NCBI GenBank assembly: GCA_903877945.1
Contig: CAIRFY010000557.1
Location: 1-5,416 of the forward strand
Length of the DNA: 5,416 nt
Source of the DNA: an uncultured Oscillochloris sp.
GTDB taxonomy: Bacteria > Chloroflexota > Chloroflexia > Chloroflexales > Chloroflexaceae
Reading direction: 5' to 3'
Both the position numbers and the translations under genes were made by a program. Below, in pieces: positions 1 to 5,342 of this stretch. The notes beneath the pieces were generated by a model. It was not told the DNA's origin. It searched no databases and worked only from the letters and a program-made list of their open reading frames with translations. How positions within the stretch are numbered: the first letter of the stretch is position 1; each line of letters opens with the position of its first letter.

Positions 1-125
1 GGGCTGAGGTGGTTGTGCCGGCCCGGCTGCTCTATAGCATTGTTCCCCCCCGCTTGCGGGGGGGCTGAGGTGGTTGTGCCGGCCCGGCTGCTCTATAGCA
101 TTGTTCCCCCCCGCTTGCGGGGGGG
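1..125. repeat. Two perfect 61-bp tandem repeats with C7/G7 hairpins
   Basis: Positions 1-61 and 62-122 are identical, and a third copy starts at 123 but diverges after five bases. Each unit ends in a run of seven C, then GCTTGC, then seven G. This gives a 9-bp stem with a TT loop (or an 8-bp stem closed by a CTTG tetraloop), with arms at 45-53/56-64 and 106-114/117-125. The rest of the unit contains a GC-rich stretch (GTGCCGGCCCGGCTGC) and the string CTCTATAGCATTGTT. No convincing coding frame crosses it. The array may continue to the left of the window. What it does is unknown; tandem duplication of a dispersed palindromic element is the simplest reading. Confidence 0.9.
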
Positions 126-135
126 CTAGGGGGGG
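119..135 (+). other. G7-CTA-G7 run, possible G-quadruplex
   Basis: The 3' arm of the second hairpin (G 119-125) is followed by CTA and another seven G (129-135). Read as four G3 tracts with loops of 1, 3 and 1 bases, this meets the usual intramolecular G-quadruplex pattern on the plus strand. The first G7 also pairs with the C7 at 106-112, so hairpin and quadruplex would be mutually exclusive. This is a pattern match only; no function is implied by the sequence. Confidence 0.4.
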
Positions 136-186
136 TAGAACTGTAAAGTATCTGCCGAACCTTGTCTGATGCGAAAAGCGGGTAGC

Positions 187-232
187 GTGGGCATCCTGCC
201 CGCACTCGCCCGGATGCGGGCATGATGCCCAC
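187..232 (-). terminator. Strong hairpin downstream of the ABC operon; possible terminator or dispersed palindrome
   Basis: Left arm 187-204 and right arm 215-232 are complementary at 17 of 18 positions (one mismatch, 196 against 223) around a 10-nt loop. The hairpin begins 10 nt beyond the stop codon of the last permease gene, which is where a transcript terminator would sit. After the stem, the minus-strand transcript has only a short TTTT within CGCTTTTCGC rather than a full U tract. It could therefore be an imperfect intrinsic terminator, an mRNA 3'-stabilising stem, or simply a REP-like repeat of the GTGGGCATC...TGCCCGCA kind. Confidence 0.5.
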
Positions 233-242
233 ACTTCCCCTA

Positions 243-1229
243 TCACGGTCGTTGAAAGGGCTGCCCGAGGGCGGCGGGGGCCGGGGTGGCGAGCCAGCCC
301 ACAAATCGCTCGGCAGGGCGGCGCAGGGGCTTGGGCAGGGTGGCTAGGCGGTGCGCCGTACCTGGGCTTGCAAGCAGGTTGATCAGAGCGAGGACGACAA
401 TCATCAGCACGAAGGGGGCCACCTGAAAGACCTGGGTGGGTATGCTGGGGAGGACGCTCTGGGATCGTGAGGCGAGGGACTGGAGGGCGGCGAAGAGGTA
501 GCAGCCAATGGCGACCCGCCAGGGGTGCCAGCCGCCAAAGATGACGATTGCCAGGGCGATCCAGCCGGTGCCGAAGGTGTGGCGGTAGCTCCAGCCCTGC
601 TTCAGATCAAGCGAGTAGGCCGCCCCGGCGATGCCCACCAGGGCACCACCGATCAGCAGGTAGAGGTAGCGCAGGCGAATGACTGGCACCCCACGGGCGT
701 AGGCCGTCTGCGGGCGCTCACCGAGGGCGCGCAGCACGAGGCCAGCGCGTGTGTGGTAGAGGAACCACCAGACGGTCGGCAGCAGCAGGAAGCTCGCGTA
801 GATCAGCATGTCGTGGCTGAAGAGCAGCGGCCCGAGGATTGGTATGTCAGACAGCCCCGGCATGGGCGCGTGGGGCACGGCTGGCCCTGGCTTGCGCACG
901 TAGGGCGTGCCGAGGAATGATGAGAGATCGGTGCAGAGCAAGGCCAGCACAAAGCCCACCGCTGTCTGTGATTGGCCAAGGCTGAGGCTGAGTACGCCGA
1001 GGATGAGCGCGACCAGACAGCCGACCAGGGCGGCGGCGGCGAAGCCGAGGGCCAGGCTGCCGCTGACTCTGGCCACGGCGAACCCAGCCATGGCCGCCAG
1101 GAGCATGCTGCCGTCGAGCGAAAGGTTGACTACACCGGCACGCTCGCTGATCGTCTCGCCCATGGTGGCGAAGATCAGAGGGGCGGCGGTGGCCAGGACG
1201 GCGGCGAGGGTGATCAGTATCTGCTCCAT
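243..1229 (-). CDS. ABC transporter permease, YufQ/NupC-like (BPD_transp_2 family), second nucleoside-importer permease
   Basis: This is a 328-aa integral membrane permease, near the family's usual length. It has about eight to ten hydrophobic segments, for example roughly residues 3-23, 38-56, 58-83, 90-106, 140-158, 188-206, 221-250 and 268-287. Family landmarks are the N-terminal ATMGETISERAGVVNLSLDG block (21-40), where relatives usually have NIGLEG, and the cytoplasmic coupling loop RALGERPQTAYARGV (167-181), which contacts the ATPase. I chose the ATG at 1227-1229 because the protein there starts directly with the first membrane helix and because GAGGAG lies just upstream. A longer reading frame to 1370 would overlap the previous gene and adds a non-hydrophobic, low-complexity tail. 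The gene starts 10 nt after the stop of the first permease, so the two are surely co-transcribed. It should pair with that permease to form the membrane channel. The exact substrate (nucleoside or similar) is inferred from the family only. Confidence 0.9.
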   Translation of the reverse strand: MEQILITLAAVLATAAPLIFATMGETISERAGVVNLSLDGSMLLAAMAGFAVARVSGSLALGFAAAALVGCLVALILGVLSLSLGQSQTAVGFVLALLCTDLSSFLGTPYVRKPGPAVPHAPMPGLSDIPILGPLLFSHDMLIYASFLLLPTVWWFLYHTRAGLVLRALGERPQTAYARGVPVIRLRYLYLLIGGALVGIAGAAYSLDLKQGWSYRHTFGTGWIALAIVIFGGWHPWRVAIGCYLFAALQSLASRSQSVLPSIPTQVFQVAPFVLMIVVLALINLLASPGTAHRLATLPKPLRRPAERFVGWLATPAPAALGQPFQRP

Positions 1230-1239
1230 CGACTCCTCA

Positions 1240-2295
1240 TTAGCGTCTACCGCTGAGTCCTCTTGCCAGGAGCGCGAACAGCACCAGGGCACCCTGGAGT
1301 ACCCCGGCGATGCTGCTGTCGGCACCGAGGGCCACCGACATCTGGAGGCTGCCTGTCGTGAAGATTGCAAATGCGGCGGCGATTGGCAGCACCCAGGCCG
1401 GGTTCGCCTGGATCAGCAGCACGACCAGCAGGGCCAGCAACCCGATCCCGCTGGAGATGCTCGGGATCAACTGGTGGAACACCGCGAGTACCTGGATGGC
1501 CCCGGCGATGCCGGCCAGCGCCCCGCATGCCGCCAGGGACTCGGCCAGCCGCCGGGTTGCCGGGATACCCATGCGCCCGGCTGCCTGCGGGTTCAGGCCC
1601 ACCGCCCGCAGTTCTAGCCCCCAGCGCGTGCGCGTCACCGCAAACCAGATCAGTACCAGGATGATCAGGGCGATCACCGGCGCGGCTGGAGCCACCCGCA
1701 GCGTGCCGAAGGTGGGCAGCCAGACATCGGTGGGCAGCGGCTCGGTACCCGATGACGACGCCCGGCCGATCCGCCGCCACGGCCCGAGTACAAGGTAGAG
1801 CGCGATGCCGCTGGCGAGGAAGTTCAGCCCGAGCCCGGCAAAAATCTCGTTGACCTGGAGCCTGATGCGCAGGCCCGCCACCAGCAGCGCCCACATCGCC
1901 CCGCCCGCCGCGCCGCAGGCAAACGCCAGCACCCAGAGCAGCGGCGGCGGCAGGTTGGGTAGCAGACGCAGCGGGATCATGGCCGCCACCGCGCCCAGCG
2001 CCATCTGCCCCTCAATCCCCAGGTTGTAGAGCCCAGCCGCGAAGGTGAGCGTTAGCCCGCAGGAGCAGAGCAGCAGCGGGGAAGCCAGCATCACCATGTC
2101 GCTGATCCGCGTGGGCGTGGAAAAGGTACCCAGGAAAATCAGGTTATAGGCGGCCAGGGGCGGCACGTTGCTGCTCAGCAGCACCAGGCTGGTGAAGATC
2201 AGCGCGCCGACGAGGGCCAGGGCAGCGATAAGCAGTGCTGATCGACGTGTGTGACCCTCGGATATGGTCGGCGTGGCATGGTCGCGTGCGATCAT
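1240..2295 (-). CDS. ABC transporter permease, YufP/NupB-like (BPD_transp_2 family), first nucleoside-importer permease
   Basis: This is a 351-aa membrane permease. A short polar N-terminus (1-18) precedes a first helix at about 20-42, and further hydrophobic segments follow at roughly 67-88, 97-113, 118-142, 154-171, 203-221, 256-273, 283-297, 300-316 and 328-346. Diagnostic blocks are LYNLGIEGQMALGA (89-102), QVNEIFAGLGLNFLA (147-161) and the coupling loop ELRAVGLNPQAAGRMGI (228-244). All are close to the consensus of the permeases that serve BMP-type nucleoside ABC importers (YufP, NupB, RnsC). The start ATG at 2295 overlaps the TGA of the ATPase gene as ATGA, a classic translational-coupling arrangement, and no strong separate ribosome binding site is visible. 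It belongs to one operon with the ATPase upstream and the second permease downstream. Substrate specificity cannot be read from the sequence. Confidence in the family is high and in nucleosides as cargo moderate. Confidence 0.92.
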   Translation of the reverse strand: MIARDHATPTISEGHTRRSALLIAALALVGALIFTSLVLLSSNVPPLAAYNLIFLGTFSTPTRISDMVMLASPLLLCSCGLTLTFAAGLYNLGIEGQMALGAVAAMIPLRLLPNLPPPLLWVLAFACGAAGGAMWALLVAGLRIRLQVNEIFAGLGLNFLASGIALYLVLGPWRRIGRASSSGTEPLPTDVWLPTFGTLRVAPAAPVIALIILVLIWFAVTRTRWGLELRAVGLNPQAAGRMGIPATRRLAESLAACGALAGIAGAIQVLAVFHQLIPSISSGIGLLALLVVLLIQANPAWVLPIAAAFAIFTTGSLQMSVALGADSSIAGVLQGALVLFALLARGLSGRR

Positions 2296-3809
2296 TGCGG
2301 GTTCGCCTTTGCGCGTCCGTTGACGGCATCAAAGCCCACCCCGCCGATCAGTTCGGCGAGCCGGTACGCGCTCAGTTCGGCCCGTGGCAGCATCTGCGAA
2401 ACCCTCCCGGCGAAGAAAACCAGCACGTAGTCGCTGTAGTCAAGGATCTCATCAAGGTCGGCGGTAGCGAAGACCACGGCGCAGCCCGCGTCGCGGCGGG
2501 CCATCAGTCGGCCCCAGATCGCCCGCGCCGAGGCCACATCCAAGCCACGGGTGGGTTGCTCACAAACCAGGGCGCGGGTGTTATCGGGGATCATCGCCAG
2601 CATCGCCCGCTGCTGGTTACCGCCAGAGAGCGCTAGGATCGGGCTGTCCGGCGTCGCCTTGATATTGTAGCCAGTGATCGCGGCGCGGGCTTTCACCTCG
2701 GCACCATGCCGGTTGATGATGGCCCCGCCGGGCTGGAGCAGAGCAAAGTGTTCGGCGAGGGTGAGCGGGCCGACCAGCCCCTTGACCAGCCGGTCGGCGG
2801 GCAGATACTCGACGCCGCCCTGGCGGAAGGTCGCCGATGTCGCACCGGCCATATCAACACCAGCCAGACGCAGCCGCCCGGCACTGGGGCGCAGTTGCCC
2901 GCAGAGCAGGCGCAGCAGGATCTGTTGGCCGCTGCCCTCTAGCCCGGCCAGCCCCACCACCGCGCCGGCGGGGATGGTCAGATCCAGCCCGGCCAGAACC
3001 ATGTTGCCGTCGCGGGCCGAGACCCCTTCAATCTGCCAGGCGGGCACCGTCGTAGAGACGCCCCGCCGGGGCGTCTCTACCGGGTTCGTGTGATCAGCCC
3101 CGCCGCCAAACATCATGTTCAGGAGGCGCTCCTGGGGCTGAGGCATCGGCACTTGGCCCTCGCCCACGACCTGCCCGGCTCGTAGCACGCTCACTGTGTT
3201 ACAGATCGCGGCCACCTCATCGAGCTTATGCGAGACGAAGAGAACCGTATTGCCCTCGGCGGCGAGGCGGCGCAGGGCGGCGAAGAGCGACCGGGCCTGG
3301 GCAGCAGAGATCCCGGTGGTCGGCTCGTCAAGGATGAGGGTGCGGGCACCACAGGCGAGCAGGCGGATGATCTCCAACTGCTGGCGCTGGCCGACAGTCA
3401 GGGCCGAGATCGGGTCGTCGGGGGCGATGCTGAAGCCCAGACGACCGGCGAGGACGATCAGGGTGTTGCGGGCCTCGATACGGGTCGGCAGCGCCCAACG
3501 CGGCGCGGCGCAGAGCAGGTTCTCCAGGGCGCTGAAACCAGGCACATCGAGGGGCTCCTGATGCACCATGCCGACACCCGCACGTAGGGCGGCACCCGGC
3601 TCACCGAGGGCGACGGGCGTGGAGTCAAGCAGGATCTCGCCGCCATCGGGACGCAAAAAGCCGGAGAGCAGCTTCATCAGCGTACTCTTACCGGCCCCGT
3701 TTTCGCCGAGTACGCCGTGGATCTGCCCTCCGGCGAAGTGTAGGCTGATGCGGTCATTGGCCCGCAGCGTGCCAAAGGTCTTGGTCAGGTTGTGGACGCT
3801 AACTTCCAT
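2292..3809 (-). CDS. ABC transporter ATP-binding protein with two nucleotide-binding domains, YufO/NupA-like nucleoside importer ATPase
   Basis: This is a 505-aa cytoplasmic ATPase with two fused ABC domains, the usual size for YufO/NupA/RnsB and the RbsA-like group. Domain 1 is canonical: Walker A GENGAGKST (35-43), Q-loop Q84, signature LTVGQRQQ (137-144), Walker B LILDEPT (158-164) and H-loop H194. Domain 2 (about 258-490) is degenerate: the Walker A is GLEGSGQQ (289-296) with Q where K and S/T should be, the signature is LSGGNQQR (394-401), and the Walker B is LVCEQPT (414-420). A degenerate second site is normal for this family and is not a sign of decay. The inter-domain linker carries an extra stretch encoded by a perfect DNA palindrome (residues 244-253). 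The ATG at 3809 is preceded by GAGGGGG with 4 nt spacing, and an in-frame stop lies four codons upstream, so the start is well fixed. It heads the operon and should energise the two permeases encoded next. Confidence 0.93.
   Translation of the reverse strand: MEVSVHNLTKTFGTLRANDRISLHFAGGQIHGVLGENGAGKSTLMKLLSGFLRPDGGEILLDSTPVALGEPGAALRAGVGMVHQEPLDVPGFSALENLLCAAPRWALPTRIEARNTLIVLAGRLGFSIAPDDPISALTVGQRQQLEIIRLLACGARTLILDEPTTGISAAQARSLFAALRRLAAEGNTVLFVSHKLDEVAAICNTVSVLRAGQVVGEGQVPMPQPQERLLNMMFGGGADHTNPVETPRRGVSTTVPAWQIEGVSARDGNMVLAGLDLTIPAGAVVGLAGLEGSGQQILLRLLCGQLRPSAGRLRLAGVDMAGATSATFRQGGVEYLPADRLVKGLVGPLTLAEHFALLQPGGAIINRHGAEVKARAAITGYNIKATPDSPILALSGGNQQRAMLAMIPDNTRALVCEQPTRGLDVASARAIWGRLMARRDAGCAVVFATADLDEILDYSDYVLVFFAGRVSQMLPRAELSAYRLAELIGGVGFDAVNGRAKANPQ
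3052..3080. repeat. 29-bp perfect palindrome inside the ATPase gene
   Basis: GTAGAGACGCCCCG (3052-3065) and its exact reverse complement (3067-3080) flank a single C at 3066. The element lies wholly inside the ATPase reading frame and encodes residues V244 to T253 (VETPRRGVST) in the linker between the two nucleotide-binding domains, without breaking the frame. Palindromes beginning GTAGAGACG and ending CGTCTCTAC are, to my knowledge, common as intergenic dispersed repeats in filamentous Chloroflexota and in cyanobacteria. This looks like one such element inserted in a coding sequence. Confidence 0.9.
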
Positions 3810-3813
3810 CGTA

Positions 3814-3820
3814 CCCCCTC
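3814..3820 (-). promoter_or_regulatory. Ribosome binding site of the ATPase gene, supplied by the repeat edge
   Basis: On the minus strand, GAGGGGG ends 4 nt before the ATG at 3809, and its GAGG core is 7 nt from the start. The bases overlap the outermost part of the left inverted repeat (from 3816), so the Shine-Dalgarno-like sequence of the operon's first gene is made largely from repeat DNA. Confidence 0.5.
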
Positions 3821-3867
3821 ACCCCCAGCCCCCTCTCCCTCACGGGGAGAGGGTTCAAAGGGGGGGG
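3816..3867 (+). repeat. Left inverted repeat bounding the transposase unit
   Basis: This 52-bp G/C-rich element starts CCCTCACCCCC and ends TTCAAA plus eight G. It matches the reverse complement of 5224-5270 with 46 identical bases, one mismatch (3827), a 1-base gap in a C run and a 4-base gap (AGGG at 3850-3853). It contains its own perfect hairpin: CCCTCTCCC (3831-3839), loop TCACG, GGGAGAGGG (3845-3853). Similar CCCTCACCCCC...GGGGAGAGGG strings are, to my knowledge, widespread in Chloroflexota genomes, so it could be a true IS end or a separate dispersed repeat. Confidence 0.85.
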
Positions 3868-3963
3868 ATAAGCGAGCAAACTGTCAACCATTGTTCGGCG
3901 GTGTCAGTGAAACATCTCAATTCCTGCGGTCGTCCTGCCAATGAGGGGAATCGTATCGCACGC

Positions 3964-3971
3964 AAGGAGGG
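3964..3971 (+). promoter_or_regulatory. Ribosome binding site that sets the transposase start
   Basis: AAGGAGGG is a strong Shine-Dalgarno match. It is followed by TTATGATG, with two in-frame ATG codons at 3974 and 3977. Spacing is best for the ATG at 3977 (5 nt after the site) and too short for 3974. The more distal in-frame ATG at 3941 has no such site, so I place the start at 3977. Confidence 0.75.
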
Positions 3972-3976
3972 TTATG

Positions 3977-5206
3977 ATGGGACATATCGCCGCAGAACAG
4001 ACCATCTGGACGCTGATTCAGGAGCGATTCCCGACCATGTCGCCCGGTGCGCAGCACGCCCTGGCCCGCTGGGTCTTGGGTGCAATGCTGGCGGGGGATG
4101 CGAATGGCCCCTCGGTCATTGCCGCCCTGGTCACGGCGGGCGTGGCCGGTCACGCGACCCTTGATGAGCAGTGGGACACCTGGGTGCATCAGGACGCCTT
4201 TCAAACCACCGACCCACCCGTGGCGGGTGCGCCGACGGTGGTGAGTCCGCTCGCCCTTGGGGCCGCCGTGCTGCACTGGATTGTGGATCTGTGGGCCGGT
4301 GGCCCGCTGGTCTTGGGGATGGATGCTTCGCTGCGCCGCGATGATGTCGTGCTCCTCCGCACGAGTGTCCTCTATCGGGGTACCGCCATTCCGATTGCCT
4401 GGGTCATCGTTCCCGCCAACACGCCCGGTGCCTGGGAACCGCATTGGGAACGCATGCTGCGCTGGATCGGGGGCATCATCCCGTCGGAACAGACAGTCCT
4501 CGTCCTCGCGGATCAAGGTTTGTGGAGTCCGCACCTCTGGGCGGCCATCCGTGCGCAGGCATTCCATCCGCTGATGCGCGTGCATGCCAATTCCACCTTC
4601 GCACCCACAGGGCAGCCGCGCCAGCCTGTGCGCCAGTTGGTGTCGGCTCCCGGCGCAGGGTGGATGGGGCAGGGCGTAGCATTCAAACATGCGTCTAAAC
4701 GCATCGCCGGAACCCTGGTCGTGCTGTGGGCCGAGGGGCATGATGAACCGTGGGTGCTGCTGACCGATCTGCTGCCAGAGCAGATGGACGCCGCATGGTA
4801 TGCGTTGCGCATGTGGGATGAAGCAGGATTTCGGCAAAGCAAATCCATGGGCTGGGAGTGGCAGCGTGGCCAATTGCGGAACCCCGATGCGGTGGCGTGG
4901 CACTATCTGGTGGTCGCGGTGGCGACGCTGTGGGCGCTGGCGGTGGGCACGCGGATCGAAGATGCGGAACAGGCCCACGTCCCTCCCGGCCAGATGCGGC
5001 ATGCCCCCCACGGTGCCACTCCCCCGTCGCCACGGCGGTGGAGTGGCACCGCCCAGCGCGTGATCAGCCTGTTTCAGCGCGGCTGTCAAAAGGTACGCTG
5101 GTTGTTGGCCCAAGGGCGGCGCTGGATCGGTCTGTGGTTGCGTCCCGAACCCTTGCCGATAAGTAATGACAGAATCTTGATGCATATCCATTGCCCGTCA
5201 CAATGA
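3977..5206 (+). CDS. IS4-superfamily DDE transposase
   Basis: This is a 409-aa transposase that would cut and rejoin the ends of its own element. The RNase H-like core is visible. The first aspartate is D116 in LGMDASL, the second is D179 in VLADQG, and the glutamate is E282 within YALRMWDEAGFRQSK, an exact Y-(2)-R-(3)-E-(6)-K signature (Y275, R278, E282, K289). A segment rich in W follows (GWEWQRGQLRNPDAVAWHY), then a hydrophobic helix, as in relatives. The second motif reads DQG where I would expect DRG. The N-terminal ~100 residues form a probable helical DNA-binding part with no motif I can name. The last ~70 residues are basic and low in conservation and include a segment encoded by an inverted repeat. 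All catalytic residues are present and the frame is open, so it may be active. Start chosen by AAGGAGGG; earlier in-frame ATGs at 3941 and 3974 are possible. Base composition resembles its neighbours, so transfer from a distant host is not evident. Confidence 0.85.
   Translation: MGHIAAEQTIWTLIQERFPTMSPGAQHALARWVLGAMLAGDANGPSVIAALVTAGVAGHATLDEQWDTWVHQDAFQTTDPPVAGAPTVVSPLALGAAVLHWIVDLWAGGPLVLGMDASLRRDDVVLLRTSVLYRGTAIPIAWVIVPANTPGAWEPHWERMLRWIGGIIPSEQTVLVLADQGLWSPHLWAAIRAQAFHPLMRVHANSTFAPTGQPRQPVRQLVSAPGAGWMGQGVAFKHASKRIAGTLVVLWAEGHDEPWVLLTDLLPEQMDAAWYALRMWDEAGFRQSKSMGWEWQRGQLRNPDAVAWHYLVVAVATLWALAVGTRIEDAEQAHVPPGQMRHAPHGATPPSPRRWSGTAQRVISLFQRGCQKVRWLLAQGRRWIGLWLRPEPLPISNDRILMHIHCPSQ
5011..5051. 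repeat. Inverted repeat with 12-bp perfect arms inside the transposase gene
   Basis: CGGTGCCACTCC (5011-5022) and GGAGTGGCACCG (5040-5051) are exact reverse complements around a 17-nt centre, within which CCG (5024-5026) and CGG (5036-5038) can extend the stem. It encodes the PHGATPPSPRRWSG region, a proline- and arginine-rich part after the conserved catalytic block. It may be a dispersed palindrome absorbed into the reading frame, or a chance GC-rich hairpin. Confidence 0.7.
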
Positions 5207-5223
5207 CCAATATCGCTGTTCAG

Positions 5224-5270
5224 CCCCCCCCTTTGAACTCCCCGTGAGGGAGAGGGGCAGGGGGTGAGGG
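5224..5270 (-). repeat. Right inverted repeat bounding the transposase unit
   Basis: This 47-bp element is the inverted partner of 3816-3867. It starts with eight C and TTTGAA and ends with GGGTGAGGG. Compared with the left copy it lacks 4 bases next to the TTCAAA block, which reduces its internal hairpin from 9 bp to 5 bp (5238-5242 with 5248-5252). It begins 17 nt after the transposase stop codon. Confidence 0.85.
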
Positions 5271-5342
5271 TCGGCAGGCGACTTTGACGTAGCCCTCCTA
5301 CGCTCCCGGATGTCTATTGGTGCTACCCATGCACTGCCGATG

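Larger units (their letters stand above)
3816..5270 (+). mobile_element. Probable IS4-superfamily insertion sequence bounded by ~50-bp inverted repeats
   Basis: The 1455-bp unit consists of the left repeat, a single transposase gene and the inverted right repeat. That size suits an IS with a transposase of about 410 aa. It separates the ABC operon from the aminotransferase gene, both on the other strand. I find no convincing target-site duplication directly outside 3816 and 5270, so the true ends are unsettled. A second possibility is a shorter element with imperfect ends CTGTCA...CGGC at 3881 and, inverted, at 5172 (about 1.3 kb), in which case the G/C-rich repeats would be flanking dispersed repeats and the transposase reading frame would run past the element's right end. 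Confidence 0.65.

Noticed and set aside
1..125. Possible CRISPR array
   Set aside because: The 61-bp copies are directly adjacent with no unique spacers between them, and no cas genes are present.
32..304. A 90-aa minus-strand open frame at the left end
   Set aside because: It overlaps the end of the second permease and runs through the tandem repeats and hairpin; proline/arginine-rich, low-complexity and without a ribosome binding site.
1230..1370. N-terminal extension of the second permease to an upstream ATG at 1370
   Set aside because: It would overlap the first permease gene by 131 bp and adds a cysteine/arginine/serine-rich tail unlike the family; the ATG at 1229 has a ribosome binding site and fits the helix pattern.
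907..1617. A 236-aa plus-strand open frame, with neighbours at 525-920 and 1310-1798
   Set aside because: All lie opposite the clear permease genes and have shadow-like composition with no family similarity.
2292..3809. Loss of Walker A lysine in the second ATPase domain as a sign of a dead gene
   Set aside because: A degenerate second nucleotide-binding site is the known norm in the YufO/RbsA type of fused ATPases.
3917..5191. A 424-aa open frame on the minus strand opposite the transposase
   Set aside because: It is antisense to a frame that contains a full DDE and YREK motif set; the peptide is rich in H, P, R and G with no recognisable domain, as expected from GC-rich antisense DNA.
5271..5342. 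Small inverted repeats (TCGGCAG with CTGCCGA; CGTAG with CTACG) as a terminator for the aminotransferase gene
   Set aside because: The stems are only 7 and 5 bp, the first spans 70 nt, and no U tract follows on the minus strand.
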